A DNA stretch of 64,000 bases from Hoskinsella mucinilytica (GTDB lineage: Bacteria; Bacillota_I; Bacilli_A; Erysipelotrichales; Erysipelotrichaceae): the NCBI RefSeq assembly GCF_045223415.1, contig NZ_JBEQZJ010000003.1:51895-115894 (forward strand), read 5' to 3'. Position 1 is the first letter of the stretch. Every line of letters begins with the position of its first letter. Below are positions 51,535-61,369 of this stretch, in pieces. The position numbers and the translations under genes were made by a program. The notes under the pieces were generated by a model. It made no database searches. It was not told the DNA's origin and was given only the letters and a program-made list of their open reading frames with translations.

Positions 51535-52068
51535 ATGAAAGTCCAAATCTACGGAAAAAATATTACAGTTACAGTGGCGATTGCCGAGAAGATCGAGAAG
51601 AAGCTATCTCATCTTGAAAAATACTTTATAATTGATGAAAACGTGGTAGCAAATGTGGTGGTACGTGTATATCCAAATAAACAAAAAATCGAGGTTACGA
51701 TTCCTACTAAATACGCAGTTTTACGTACAGAGGTCGTTGATGATGATTTATATGCTGCCATTGATAAAGCAATCGATAAATTAGAAGATCAGATTCGTCG
51801 TCAGAAGACACGTCTAACAAGAAAGAACAAAGAAAAACTAGCATATGCTTTCATTGAAGAAGATTTCGAAGTTGAAGACGGTGAAGATGATGAAGAACTT
51901 GTAAAGACAAAATCTATTGTACCGGATACGATGGAATTGGATGAAGCAATCATGCGTATGGAAATGTTAAATCATAATTTCTTTATCTATCGTGATGATG
52001 AAACCAGTGAAATAGCTGTTGTCTACAAACGTCATGATGGTGGCTATGGGTTGATCGAAACTGAATAA
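51535..52068 (+). CDS. hpf: Long-form ribosome hibernation promoting factor
   Basis: The 177-residue protein has the S30AE domain (VQIYGKNITVTVAIAEKIEKKL… RRQKTRLTRKNKE) and the C-terminal dimerisation domain (KTKSIVPDTMELDEAIMRMEMLNHNFFIYRDDETSEIAVVYKRHDGGYGLIE). The long form joins ribosomes into 100S dimers in stationary phase. I place the start at ATG 51535, eight bases after AAGGAGG. TATAAT at 51499-51504 is a likely -10 box. Confidence 0.95.
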   Translation: MKVQIYGKNITVTVAIAEKIEKKLSHLEKYFIIDENVVANVVVRVYPNKQKIEVTIPTKYAVLRTEVVDDDLYAAIDKAIDKLEDQIRRQKTRLTRKNKEKLAYAFIEEDFEVEDGEDDEELVKTKSIVPDTMELDEAIMRMEMLNHNFFIYRDDETSEIAVVYKRHDGGYGLIETE

Positions 52069-52075
52069 GATATGA

Positions 52076-52097
52076 AAAGTCCGAAAGGACTTTTTTT
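52076..52097 (+). terminator. Terminator after hpf
   Basis: AAAGTCC and GGACTTT pair around a GAAA loop, followed by T residues. Confidence 0.9.
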
Positions 52098-52174
52098 CAA
52101 CTTAATAAACAGATAAAAATAATGAAATAAAGGTATTAGTAGGATATAATATAAGTAATAAGGATGGTGATGTT

Positions 52175-52735
52175 ATGGAGAAGAAACGATGCCATTGGGC
52201 ACAAAATGTTCCTGAAATATATGAAGTCTATCATGATGAAGAATGGGGCGTGCCACAACATGATGACAAACGATTATTTGAAATGCTGATCTTAGAAGGA
52301 TTTCAAGCCGGATTATCTTGGTTGACCATTTTAAAAAAAAGAGAAGCATTTCGCAAAGCGTTTGATTATTTTGATGTTCAAAAAGTGGCCAATTATACAG
52401 ATGAGAAAATAGAAATCTTGATGAATAATGCAGATATCGTTCGCAATCGCAGGAAAATAGAAGCTAGTAGACGCAATGCTCAGGTATTTATGCAAATTCA
52501 AAAAGAATACGGAAGCTTTGATTCTTATTTATGGGGATTTACTGAAAATCAAGTTGTATATGATCATGGCGATATTATTCCTTCCAGTACACCATTATCT
52601 GATAACATCAGCAAAGATTTGAAAAAAAGAGGTATGAATTTTGTGGGAACCACCATTATATATGCCTACTTACAAGCTGTCGGTGTGGTTCATTCTCATG
52701 AACAAGAATGTTTTTTATATCATAAAGCATCCTAG
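52175..52735 (+). CDS. tag: DNA-3-methyladenine glycosylase I
   Basis: The 186-residue protein is a Tag glycosylase: RCHWAQNVPEIYEVYHDEEWGVP (zinc Cys and His at the N-terminus), LFEMLILEGFQAGLSWLTILKKREAFRKAF, and the C-terminal HxxxC zinc ligands (HSHEQECF). It removes 3-methyladenine from alkylated DNA. The start is preceded by AAGGATGGTGATGTT with moderate fit. The stop begins a terminator hairpin. Confidence 0.95.
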   Translation: MEKKRCHWAQNVPEIYEVYHDEEWGVPQHDDKRLFEMLILEGFQAGLSWLTILKKREAFRKAFDYFDVQKVANYTDEKIEILMNNADIVRNRRKIEASRRNAQVFMQIQKEYGSFDSYLWGFTENQVVYDHGDIIPSSTPLSDNISKDLKKRGMNFVGTTIIYAYLQAVGVVHSHEQECFLYHKAS

Positions 52736-52766
52736 GTGCTGTAAAAAATGCAGTACCTACTTTTTT
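52734..52766 (+). terminator. Terminator after tag
   Basis: AGGTGCTG (52734-52741) pairs with CAGTACCT (52751-52758) with one G-T, followed by six T residues. Confidence 0.8.
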
Positions 52767-52868
52767 AGATCTAAATACAACTGACAGTTGATTTTATCAG
52801 TTTTACATCCATTGTTATCAACTAACGATACTTGTATGATGAGAGTGTAAGTTGAGAAAGGAGAACTT

Positions 52869-53720
52869 ATGGTCACCATTGGAAAAAAGATTCAAGAGCT
52901 TAGGAAAACACAACATGTAACACAGGAAGCACTAGGAAATGCGGTTGGAGTATCTACTCAGGCTGTATCCAAATGGGAATGCGGAGGTACACCTGATGTT
53001 GAATTACTACCGGCGATAGCAGATTTCTTTCATGTTAGTATTGATTATTTATTTGGCAGAAATCTTGCAGAAGAGACAAGCTTATCTATGTATGTTTATC
53101 AACAAATTCATAAACTACCTTTGAAAAAACGTCCTATGGAGGCTTATCATCTTATGTATTCTCTTATGAATGCTTGTAATGAATATGATGAGATTTCTAT
53201 GGTCATGCAAACAGAGAAGATGCAAATGTATCATAAAAAGGAAATGAATTTTCAATATGAAATGGCCAATGATCATGTGATTTCATTGATGTCCTTAATG
53301 GATCATTTTCCTTATTTCATTTTTATGCCGGAACCTGAAGAGGGATACAAAGATATGTTGATGAAGCGAGAAGAATATGAAGAACTATTTGCCTTCCTAG
53401 CGAAAGAGCATCGATTTCATATACTGTATGAACTTTATCAAAGAAAAAAAGGATTTACGGTAGAGCTGTTGGTAAAACAATGTCATATTCCTAGAAACGA
53501 TGTAGTACAAATTTTAAAAGAGTTTATGGAAAGAAACTGGATCATAAAGGTAGAAGTGGAAACAGATGAAAGTGATCTTGCTGTCTATGTACTCAATGAG
53601 AATTTCGCTTTTTTGGGCATGTTAATTTTTGCCAAAGAATTAAACAAGAAAACCACAACAGGTTACACCATTGTGTTACGTGAAAAGCCAATATTAAGTG
53701 ACCATAAAATAAAGAGATGA
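52869..53720 (+). CDS. XRE-family regulator with long C-terminal domain
   Basis: The 283-residue protein has an N-terminal XRE HTH (IGKKIQELRKTQHVTQEALGNAVGVSTQAVSKWE, residues 4-38, continuing to DYLFGR). About 210 further residues include a likely second winged helix (HILYELYQRKKGFTVELLVKQCHIPRNDVVQILKEFMERNWI). It has an AAAGGAG site and overlaps the ABC exporter gene by four bases, so it probably regulates that exporter. Confidence 0.87.
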   Translation: MVTIGKKIQELRKTQHVTQEALGNAVGVSTQAVSKWECGGTPDVELLPAIADFFHVSIDYLFGRNLAEETSLSMYVYQQIHKLPLKKRPMEAYHLMYSLMNACNEYDEISMVMQTEKMQMYHKKEMNFQYEMANDHVISLMSLMDHFPYFIFMPEPEEGYKDMLMKREEYEELFAFLAKEHRFHILYELYQRKKGFTVELLVKQCHIPRNDVVQILKEFMERNWIIKVEVETDESDLAVYVLNENFAFLGMLIFAKELNKKTTTGYTIVLREKPILSDHKIKR

Positions 53721-55399
53721 ACTTAAAGAAAAGAATATTTCAGCACAATAAGATCTATTATTTATGTGCATTGATGGGTGTGTTCGTCAATACCGCATTG
53801 ACAGTATGGATTGCTTTTTTGTTAAAGGATTTTACAGACATTGCAGCAAGTGGTAATATGGAAAACTTAAAACACATGTTATTTCAATTCCTTGTGTTTT
53901 TGATCCTATTTGTTTTGTTTGATGCATTTGGTTTCTATTTTAAAAATCGCTTCATTGAACGAGGACTACGCCAGTATAAAGAATATGCGTTTGATCAAAT
54001 CATGGCAAAGCATATCGCCAGTTTTCAAAAAGAGTCAACAAGTACGTATATTTCGGCGTTGAATAATGATGTTAACAGTATTGAACAACATTATTTAGAG
54101 GGTAGCTTTCTTATTTATACACAATCTTTGATGTTTGTAGGGGGCTTATGTGCCATGGCATATTTGAATATCAAGATGACAATAGTAGTGATCGTGGTAT
54201 GCTTGCTTCCGTTGATCGTGTCAATTGCATTTGGTAATAACATCAATGAGGCAGAAAAAAATACTTCTTTACACAATGGAAGATTTACCGGATTGATCAA
54301 AGGCCTTTTGGATGGATTCACAGTGATCAAAAGTTTTCAAGCGGAAAAAGAGATTGCAGGTAATTTTGCTTATGAAAACGGATTAGTAGAAAAAGTAAAA
54401 CGAAAACGTCGAGATTTGATTTCTTTGGTTACGTTATGTTCGGCAACCGGTGGATTGTTGGTTCATATCGCTGTGTTTGGATTTGGTGCTTTTCTTGCTG
54501 TTCACGGTGAGGTCACGGTTGGAATATTGGTTGCGTTTGTACAATTGACCAATTATGTTGTATCACCTTTACAAACAGCGCCGGCGTTGATAAGCGCAAA
54601 AAAAGCAAGTGCTACCTTGATGGAAAAGCTAGAACAGCTGTGTCAAAGGTCTGAAGAAAAAAGAGAACTTACGACATTAAACTGTTTTAAGGAAACGATA
54701 GAATTTGATCATGTCAGCTTTGGTTATGAGGATAGCCTTGTACTTCAAGATGTGTCATTTACCTTGGAAAAGGGAAAAAGTTATGCAATCGTAGGGGCAA
54801 GTGGAAGTGGAAAATCTACCTTACTTCAGCTATTGTTAGGGTATCATGATTATGATGGAGATATTCAAATGGATGGAATTTCCTTAAAACATATGATTAG
54901 TGATGGTTTATATGAAATGTTCGGTATGATCCAACAAAATGTCTTTATCTTCGATGACAGTTTAGAACATAATATCACCATGTATAAATCATTTTCAAAA
55001 GAAGATATGGAAGAAGCAATCCATAGGGCAGGGTTATCTAAGCTTTGGATGGAAAAAGGCAGAGAATATCCTTGTGGTGAAAATGGATGTCATTTATCGG
55101 GTGGTGAAAAACAGCGTATTTCTATTGCGAGAACATTATTGAAGCATACACCGATATTATTGATGGATGAAGCTACTGCGGCATTGGATCAAGCAACAGC
55201 AACGGCAGTAGAACAGGCAATCTTAAATATGGAAGGATTGACTAGAATCATTGTAACACATAAACTACAGGAAAAAATACTTCGTCAATATGATGAGATT
55301 TTAGTGATCGGACAGCATCAGTTAATAGAGAAGGGGAGCTTTGATGAGCTTTATGAGAAGAAAGGATATTTTTATTCCTTATATACGATTGCTACTTAA
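53717..55399 (+). CDS. ABC exporter with fused TM and ATPase domains
   Basis: The 560-residue half-transporter has a six-TM domain (about 1-300) and an ATPase domain with Walker A GASGSGKST, signature LSGGEKQR and Walker B ILLMDEATAALD. It lacks a C39 peptidase. The family exports lipids, drugs or peptides as dimers. It overlaps the XRE gene by four bases (ATGA) and ends at a terminator. Confidence 0.92.
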   Translation: MNLKKRIFQHNKIYYLCALMGVFVNTALTVWIAFLLKDFTDIAASGNMENLKHMLFQFLVFLILFVLFDAFGFYFKNRFIERGLRQYKEYAFDQIMAKHIASFQKESTSTYISALNNDVNSIEQHYLEGSFLIYTQSLMFVGGLCAMAYLNIKMTIVVIVVCLLPLIVSIAFGNNINEAEKNTSLHNGRFTGLIKGLLDGFTVIKSFQAEKEIAGNFAYENGLVEKVKRKRRDLISLVTLCSATGGLLVHIAVFGFGAFLAVHGEVTVGILVAFVQLTNYVVSPLQTAPALISAKKASATLMEKLEQLCQRSEEKRELTTLNCFKETIEFDHVSFGYEDSLVLQDVSFTLEKGKSYAIVGASGSGKSTLLQLLLGYHDYDGDIQMDGISLKHMISDGLYEMFGMIQQNVFIFDDSLEHNITMYKSFSKEDMEEAIHRAGLSKLWMEKGREYPCGENGCHLSGGEKQRISIARTLLKHTPILLMDEATAALDQATATAVEQAILNMEGLTRIIVTHKLQEKILRQYDEILVIGQHQLIEKGSFDELYEKKGYFYSLYTIAT

Positions 55400-55423
55400 A
55401 GATGGAGAACTCCATCTTTTCTT
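55398..55423 (+). terminator. Terminator after the ABC exporter gene
   Basis: AAAGATGG and CCATCTTT pair with a short loop, with T residues after; the stem starts in the stop codon. Confidence 0.8.
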
Positions 55424-55444
55424 TTGAATTTTTTGAAAAAAAGG

Positions 55445-55473
55445 TTGAAATCATTTAGAAAGTTTGGTATTAT
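55445..55473 (+). promoter_or_regulatory. Promoter of tRNA-Arg
   Basis: TTGAAA (55445-55450) and TATTAT (55468-55473) are 17 bases apart, 22 bases before the tRNA. Confidence 0.75.
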
Positions 55474-55495
55474 AGTTAAGCAATTAAAAGCAGAT

Positions 55496-55572
55496 GTCTA
55501 CATAGCTCAGCTGGATAGAGCACACGCCTTCTAAGCGTGCGGTCGTAGGTTCGAATCCTACTGTGGACGCCA
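55496..55572 (+). tRNA. tRNA-Arg (anticodon TCT)
   Basis: A complete 77-base cloverleaf is visible. The acceptor stem GTCTACA pairs with TGTGGAC (one T-G). The D arm is AGCTCAGCTGGATAGAGC, the anticodon stem CACGC/GCGTG encloses CTTCTAA with anticodon TCT, and the T arm has GTTCGAATC. The CCA end is encoded. It reads AGA and AGG codons. Confidence 0.96.
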
Positions 55573-55583
55573 CTATAAAAAAT

Positions 55584-55609
55584 AACCCGATGAAGATCGG
55601 GCTTTTTTA
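55584..55609 (+). terminator. Terminator after tRNA-Arg
   Basis: CCCGAT (55586-55591) and ATCGGG (55596-55601) pair around GAAG, followed by CTTTTTT. Confidence 0.9.
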
Positions 55610-55662
55610 TTTTAATGCAATATGTAAAAGGTATGAGGTCATAATGCTCATACCTTATACGC

Positions 55663-55956
55663 TTATGAAAAATCAATGATGTCATTTGGATCGAAATTTT
55701 GTAACTGTTCTAACATGTGGTTTCGTTTGCTCTCGATGACATCGTTTTGATTCTGATAACAGGTACAATGATGTTCAAAGATATCTTTCAGCTGACCAAC
55801 GGTGATTTTATTATCAATGCACGCTACATTTTTTTGATTGATGGTAATATTCCATAACCCAATATCATTAAGATAAGCAAACCCAAGTTCTGGAATGGAT
55901 AAAGGTACTGCTTGAGCCAGATATCCCTTTTCCTTAAATATATCCTCTATCTTCAT
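55663..55956 (-). CDS. Hypothetical protein (97 aa)
   Basis: The 97-residue acidic protein has no TM segment or signal peptide, three Cys (including CTC in HHCTCYQ) and ends NFDPNDIIDFS. The start has a GAGGT site. I do not recognise the family. It is a single-gene unit converging on tRNA-Arg and divergent from the DUF3196-like gene. Confidence 0.65.
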   Translation of the reverse strand: MKIEDIFKEKGYLAQAVPLSIPELGFAYLNDIGLWNITINQKNVACIDNKITVGQLKDIFEHHCTCYQNQNDVIESKRNHMLEQLQNFDPNDIIDFS

Positions 55957-56110
55957 ATCATTACCTCGATTCTTTATTTCTTAATCATGATAATACAGAA
56001 ATTCGTGTTTGAAAAGAGTTGTTTTCATTTTTATTGGAAATGAATTATCACCATATTGTGTGAAAATATGCAAATAGTAACGTGAAAACACATGTTTGTG
56101 TACTTTAGAA

Positions 56111-56139
56111 TTGATAAAACCTAGGAAATATGCTATATT
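56111..56139 (+). promoter_or_regulatory. Promoter of the DUF3196-like/tig unit
   Basis: TTGATA (56111-56116) and TATATT (56134-56139) are 17 bases apart. No CtsR or HrcA (CIRCE) site was seen near it, although tig and lon lie downstream. Confidence 0.7.
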
Positions 56140-56168
56140 AATGTATGTTTAGTCGTAAAGGAGAAGCC

Positions 56169-56900
56169 ATGGATAGTTATTATGAGGATATTCTGAAAAA
56201 AGTAGAAAATCTTAAACAAAATCAAGGATATGATGAATGTCTGAAGATTCTTGAAGAAGAACTTTCTATGCCTTATATTCCAAGAGAATATGAGGAACGC
56301 TTGATTGCTGATTACAATGAATGTCGTGCAGTTATCAGGCAGGATGACCGTAAACAGACTGTTTATGATGAAGAAGATATTGCTGATCTTTTAAATGGAA
56401 GTCTGGATGAAGCATTTCTTGCGATTGAACAATTGAAGAAAAGTAATATTCGTAATCATTTGACAGAGATACAGGATTATTTGATGAATGATCCTCATTA
56501 TCTTGTGCGCTCCTTTCTCATGGAAGCGATGATGGAACAAAACATCACAGATGAGATCACTACGCTTATCGACGGCTTAGAGGTCACGTTCACACCATGC
56601 TATATCGAAGCTCCTATGGAGAGTGACGGTGTTGTCAGTGCAATTGAGTTGTTACGGGAATGGTTTGAGAATGAAGATCCTAGCTTCTTGATGATGTGTG
56701 TGGAGTCTCTTGTCAAGGAGGCCTATCTTAAGCTACCTTTCAATGTAGAAGAAGATGAGGCAATGAATCTGGCAGTGGCAATTGTATGCTATGTATTTAT
56801 CGCAAGTGATAATCGTGAAGGAATGGAATTGTTCTTAAAAGAAAAATCACTTGGTCAGTATCAAGGTTATGAATTATTATTAGATAAGCATGAAATGTAA
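56169..56900 (+). CDS. DUF3196-like protein
   Basis: The 243-residue acidic helical protein resembles DUF3196 (TPR-like) proteins of Erysipelotrichia and Mollicutes: MDSYYEDILKKVENLKQNQG, then ILEEELSMPYIPREYEERL and a C-terminal helical domain. Function is unknown. ATG 56169 has AAAGGAG upstream. It precedes tig by 24 bases, so it is probably co-transcribed with it and may be linked with protein folding. Confidence 0.65.
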   Translation: MDSYYEDILKKVENLKQNQGYDECLKILEEELSMPYIPREYEERLIADYNECRAVIRQDDRKQTVYDEEDIADLLNGSLDEAFLAIEQLKKSNIRNHLTEIQDYLMNDPHYLVRSFLMEAMMEQNITDEITTLIDGLEVTFTPCYIEAPMESDGVVSAIELLREWFENEDPSFLMMCVESLVKEAYLKLPFNVEEDEAMNLAVAIVCYVFIASDNREGMELFLKEKSLGQYQGYELLLDKHEM

Positions 56901-56924
56901 CATGATATGTAGGAGGTATGAACA

Positions 56925-58202
56925 ATGAGTTCAACATGGGAATTAAAAGAAAAATCACAAGGTGAATTAAAGACAACAGTAGAAGGTGAAGCTTGGCAGA
57001 AGGCTCAGAAAAAAGCATTCAAAAAACTGGCAAAGAAAGTAAATCTTCCAGGATTTCGTCCAGGACAGGCTCCAGAAGCTTTGGTGAAAAAACACATTAG
57101 TTCACAGAATATATTGATGGAAGCAATAGATGATGTTGCTGGTGATGCATTAAATGCTGGTATTACAGAACATGATCTACAATTGGTTGCTCGTCCATCT
57201 TTGGATATCGATAGCATCGATGAAGAAAAAGTAACTTTCAAATTTGTGGTTACGGTTAAGCCAGAAGTGACATTAGGTCAATACAAAGGATTGGATATCA
57301 CAAAAGAAGACGCAACAGTAACTGATGAAGATGTCAATGCTGAAATCACTCGTTTACAAGAAAGATTTGCTGATTTGATCGTAAAAGAAGATGGCGCTGT
57401 AGAAGATGGAGACACTGCTGTTATCGATTTTGAAGGATTCAAAGACGGTGTTGCTTTTGAAGGTGGAAAAGCAGATGCTTATCCATTAGTTATCGGTAGC
57501 GGTTCTTTCATTCCTGGATTTGAAGAACAATTGATCGGTATGAAGAGCGAAGAAACAAAGGACATTAATGTTACATTCCCTGAAGATTATCAAGTAGAGG
57601 ATTTAGCTAATGCTCCAGTAGTATTCAAAGTAACTGTTCATGATATTAAAACAAAAGAATTGCCAGAAGCAAATGATGAACTTGTAAAACAGGCTGAAAT
57701 CAAAGATGTAGAAACATTGGAAGCATTTAAAGAATATTCTCGTAAGAATTTAGAAGCTACAAAGGTTCAACAAGCTGAAAATAAATTTGAAAGCGAAATT
57801 TTAACTGCAATCACAGAAAATGCTGAAGTTGAAATTCCAGAAGTGATGATTGAAGAAGAAACAGATAACCTTGTTCGTGATTTTGCACAACGTTTACAGT
57901 CTCAAGGATTCTCTTTGGATCAGTTTAAACAAGTAACTGGACAGACAGATGAAATGATTCGTGATGAAATGGGTAAAGATGCACAGAATAAAGTAAAGGT
58001 ACGTCTTGTACTGGAAGCAATCGCTGCAGAAGAAAAAATTGAAATCAATGATGAAGATGTAAATGCAGAATTTGAAAGAATCGCAAACATGTATGGTATG
58101 GAAACAGAACAGATCAAGACTATGGTGTCTGCTGATGCAGTTTCTTATGACCTGCGTATTCGCAAAGCATTAGAGCTTATCAAAGAATCAGTAGGTAAGT
58201 AA
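56925..58202 (+). CDS. tig: Trigger factor
   Basis: The 425-residue chaperone has the ribosome-binding N-terminal domain (KKVNLPGFRPGQAPEALVKKH, the GFRxGxxP signature), the PPIase domain (about 150-240: DTAVIDFEGFKDGVAFEGGKA, SGSFIPGFEEQLIGM) and the helical C-terminal arms. It binds nascent chains at the ribosome exit. AGGAGG precedes the start. The family length is normal. Confidence 0.97.
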   Translation: MSSTWELKEKSQGELKTTVEGEAWQKAQKKAFKKLAKKVNLPGFRPGQAPEALVKKHISSQNILMEAIDDVAGDALNAGITEHDLQLVARPSLDIDSIDEEKVTFKFVVTVKPEVTLGQYKGLDITKEDATVTDEDVNAEITRLQERFADLIVKEDGAVEDGDTAVIDFEGFKDGVAFEGGKADAYPLVIGSGSFIPGFEEQLIGMKSEETKDINVTFPEDYQVEDLANAPVVFKVTVHDIKTKELPEANDELVKQAEIKDVETLEAFKEYSRKNLEATKVQQAENKFESEILTAITENAEVEIPEVMIEEETDNLVRDFAQRLQSQGFSLDQFKQVTGQTDEMIRDEMGKDAQNKVKVRLVLEAIAAEEKIEINDEDVNAEFERIANMYGMETEQIKTMVSADAVSYDLRIRKALELIKESVGK

Positions 58203-58210
58203 TATGCATA

Positions 58211-58233
58211 AAGACGCAGTTTGCGTCTTTTTT
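58211..58233 (+). terminator. Terminator between tig and lon
   Basis: AAGACGCA and TGCGTCTT pair around a three-base loop, followed by T residues. Because lon follows with no clear promoter in 26 bases, this hairpin probably only attenuates transcription into lon. Confidence 0.8.
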
Positions 58234-58259
58234 GCCCTATAGAAAGGAGTGTAGGAATT

Positions 58260-60584
58260 ATGAGTGAAACAAATGAATCACTAAATGTACAATATCCCTT
58301 AGTATGTACAAGAGGTGTCATCGTATTCCCAAATCAAGAAATCGTGATTGATGTTGGTCGTGCAAAATCTTGCCATGCTGTAGAAACAGCACAGGAACAA
58401 TATCAAGGTCAAGTCGTATTGGTAGCTCAAAGAGATTTGGCGGTAGAAGATCCAGATGTGAATGATTTATATTCCTTTGGTACTCTTTGTCAAATCAAAC
58501 ATATTCGCCGTATGGATGGATATTTACGTGTAAAATTCAGAGGTGTAAAACGTGTTGAGTTGCATACGATCATAAATGATGCAGAAATGATGGTAGTAGA
58601 TGCAGAAGTAAAAGATGATCTACATCAGGATGATATGGAGGAAGTAGCTCTTATCAGAAAAATCGCAAAGCAATTTGAAGAAATAGAAACCGTTTCTCAA
58701 GCGATTCCTAAAGAAATGATCAATGAACTTGCAAAAGGAGTAAGTGCTCCTCAACTAGCTGACCAGATTTCTCAGTTGTTCCCTTTTACTTTGGAAAAAC
58801 GCCAACAATTGTTAGAAACCCTAGGTGTAAATGATCGTTTATATATCATTTTGCAAGAAATTGAAAGCGAAAAAGAATTATCACAAATTGAAAATAAAAT
58901 TAATGATAAAGTAAAAACTAGAATAGAAGAAGGACAAAAAGAATATTATTTACGTGAAAAAATGCGTGCAATCAAAGAGGAATTAGGAGATGTGCCTGAT
59001 ACTGATAAAGATGTGGATGCCATTCGTAAACGTTTAGAAGAGAATCCTTATCCGGATGCAATCAAAGCAAAGGTCAAGGATGAATTATCTCGTTATGAAA
59101 TGTTACCAGCAGCTAGTGGTGAAACCGGTGTAATTAAGACTTACATCGATTGGTTGATGGATTTGCCATGGTGGCAAGAAAGCAAGGATAACGAAGATTT
59201 GAATAAGGCTTCTGAGATTCTCGATGCAGATCACTATGGTTTAGAAAAAATCAAAGAACGTATATTGGAATATCTTGCGGTTAAGCAAATGACCAATTCA
59301 TTAAAGGCACCGATCATTTGTCTTGTTGGTCCTCCAGGTGTCGGTAAAACTTCCTTGGCGAAATCTGTAGCAAGAGCTTTGGATCGTAAATTTGTGAAAA
59401 TTTCCCTTGGCGGTGTAAAAGACGAATCTGAAATCCGAGGACATAGAAGAACCTATCTTGGCAGTATGCCAGGCAGATTTATACAAGCTATGAAAAAAGC
59501 CGGAACGATCAATCCTGTCTTCTTGATTGATGAAATTGATAAGATGGCTAGCGACTATAAGGGTGATCCTGCTAGTGCAATGCTTGAGGTTTTAGACCCA
59601 GAGCAAAATGAATATTTTTCTGATCATTACATTGAAGAAAGCTATGATCTAAGCAAAGTTTTATTTATTGCGACAGCTAATTATTTGGAGAATATCCCAA
59701 ATGCGTTACGTGACCGTTTAGAAATTATTGAATTATCTTCGTATACGGAACTAGAAAAGGTTGAGATTGCCAAACGTCATCTTGTACCGAAACAATTAAA
59801 TGAAAACGGATTGAAAGAAAATCAACTGAAAATCGATGATGATATCATCAGTTTCTTGATTCGCTATTATACCCGTGAAAGTGGTGTTCGTCAGCTAGAA
59901 CGTGTCATTGCGACTGTTTGCCGTAAGAGTGTTTTAGCTATATTGAAAGATAAAAAACGCTCTATTAAGGTCACAAAGAAATTGGTAAAAGAGTGGCTGG
60001 GTAATGAAAAATTTGAATATGGCAAACGTGAAATGAAGGATCAAGTAGGTACGGTTACCGGACTTGCTTATACTGCATTTGGCGGTGATGTTTTACAGAT
60101 TGAAGTGAATCATTTCGAAGGGAAAGGTAAGTTGATTTTGACTGGTCAACTTGGCGATGTGATGAAAGAAAGTGCATCTATTGCATATGACTATGTTCGT
60201 GCAAATTGCAAAAAATATAAAATCAAGCCTGACATCTTTGAAAAGAATGATATTCATATTCATGTTCCAGAAGGAGCAGTACCAAAAGATGGACCAAGTG
60301 CTGGTGTTACTTTGACAACAGCATTGGTGTCAAGCTTAAGTAATACGCCAGTAAAAGCAAATTTAGCAATGACCGGTGAGGTTACACTAAGAGGAAACGT
60401 TTTACCGATTGGTGGACTAAAAGAAAAATCCATGGCTGCACATCGTTGTGGCATTACAACAGTTGTCATTCCTAAGGCTAATGTTAAAGATTTGGATGAT
60501 GTACCAGCTACGGTCAAAGAAAGTGTCAACTTCATTCCTGTAGAACGTGTTTCTCAGGTATTGGATGTTGCATTGGTTAAATAA
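58260..60584 (+). CDS. lon: ATP-dependent protease Lon (LonA)
   Basis: The 774-residue protease has the LonA N-terminal domain, an AAA+ module (GPPGVGKTSLAKSVARAL, VFLIDEIDKM) and a C-terminal protease domain with the Ser680/Lys723 dyad (KDGPSAGVT and GGLKEKSMAAHR). It degrades misfolded and regulatory proteins. ATG 58260 has GAAAGGAG upstream. It is followed directly by engB, the same order as Bacillus lonA-ysxC. Confidence 0.97.
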   Translation: MSETNESLNVQYPLVCTRGVIVFPNQEIVIDVGRAKSCHAVETAQEQYQGQVVLVAQRDLAVEDPDVNDLYSFGTLCQIKHIRRMDGYLRVKFRGVKRVELHTIINDAEMMVVDAEVKDDLHQDDMEEVALIRKIAKQFEEIETVSQAIPKEMINELAKGVSAPQLADQISQLFPFTLEKRQQLLETLGVNDRLYIILQEIESEKELSQIENKINDKVKTRIEEGQKEYYLREKMRAIKEELGDVPDTDKDVDAIRKRLEENPYPDAIKAKVKDELSRYEMLPAASGETGVIKTYIDWLMDLPWWQESKDNEDLNKASEILDADHYGLEKIKERILEYLAVKQMTNSLKAPIICLVGPPGVGKTSLAKSVARALDRKFVKISLGGVKDESEIRGHRRTYLGSMPGRFIQAMKKAGTINPVFLIDEIDKMASDYKGDPASAMLEVLDPEQNEYFSDHYIEESYDLSKVLFIATANYLENIPNALRDRLEIIELSSYTELEKVEIAKRHLVPKQLNENGLKENQLKIDDDIISFLIRYYTRESGVRQLERVIATVCRKSVLAILKDKKRSIKVTKKLVKEWLGNEKFEYGKREMKDQVGTVTGLAYTAFGGDVLQIEVNHFEGKGKLILTGQLGDVMKESASIAYDYVRANCKKYKIKPDIFEKNDIHIHVPEGAVPKDGPSAGVTLTTALVSSLSNTPVKANLAMTGEVTLRGNVLPIGGLKEKSMAAHRCGITTVVIPKANVKDLDDVPATVKESVNFIPVERVSQVLDVALVK

Positions 60585-61175
60585 ATGATTACCTTTCAGA
60601 AAGCAGAATTGGTGGTGTCTGCGCCCGATAAGAAATCGTGGCCAGATACCGACCTACCTGAAATTGTTTTAGCAGGTAGAAGCAATGTTGGGAAAAGTAG
60701 CTTTATCAATACGATGTGTGGCAGAAAAAAATTGGCATACGTTGGAAATACTCCAGGGAAAACTAGATTGTTAAATTTTTTCAATCTAGATGATAAATAC
60801 ATGTTTGTCGATGTTCCCGGATATGGTTATGCGAACATATCAAAAACCCAGCTAAAGAAATTTGGCGAGATGATGGAAGAGTATTTTGCGAAACGAGAAC
60901 AAAAAAAAGGTCTGGTCATTCTTGTGGATGCTAGGCATAAGCCAACAGAGGATGATATCACGATGATAGAATTTGCTCGTTATTTTGATATTCCTGTTGC
61001 AGTAGTAGCTACAAAAACAGATAAAGTTCCTTCAACAAGATTAAAAAATCAGTTACAAATGATTCGTAAAGAATTAGAATTAGATCATAAAGAGCCATTA
61101 TTTCCTTTTTCTGCAGAAAAAAAAGAAGGAATGGAGGCTGTATGGGAGTATTTGATTCCAATATTCGAATCCTAA
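60585..61175 (+). CDS. ysxC: Ribosome biogenesis GTPase YsxC/EngB
   Basis: The 196-residue GTPase has G1 (GRSNVGKSS), G3 (DVPGYGYA) and G4 (TKTDK) and the EngB-specific PGKTRLLNFF. It acts in 50S subunit assembly. The start comes immediately after the lon stop, so translation is probably coupled. A terminator follows. Confidence 0.96.
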   Translation: MITFQKAELVVSAPDKKSWPDTDLPEIVLAGRSNVGKSSFINTMCGRKKLAYVGNTPGKTRLLNFFNLDDKYMFVDVPGYGYANISKTQLKKFGEMMEEYFAKREQKKGLVILVDARHKPTEDDITMIEFARYFDIPVAVVATKTDKVPSTRLKNQLQMIRKELELDHKEPLFPFSAEKKEGMEAVWEYLIPIFES

Positions 61176-61200
61176 GTGTATCGAAAGATACACTTTTTTT
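61176..61200 (+). terminator. Terminator after engB
   Basis: GTGTATC and GATACAC pair around GAAA, followed by seven T residues. Confidence 0.92.
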
Positions 61201-61240
61201 GCGTAAACATGAATAGATCATTTTTATTTTAAACTTTTTA

Positions 61241-61252
61241 TTATCATGATAA
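61241..61252. promoter_or_regulatory. Fur-like palindrome upstream of the pseudogene
   Basis: TTATCATGATAA, followed by TGATTA, resembles the repeated GATAAT units of Fur boxes. It lies just before possible promoter boxes TTTACA (61275-61280) and TATAAT (61299-61304). It is only suggestive. Confidence 0.3.
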
Positions 61253-61369
61253 TGATTAAGATTCCCTTACGATATTTACAGAAATCAAACACCATTCTTA
61301 TAATTCTATTACTCCCATAGATAGACGAATAGTTTCATGTTAAGATGTTATCAAAGGACGGGAAATTAT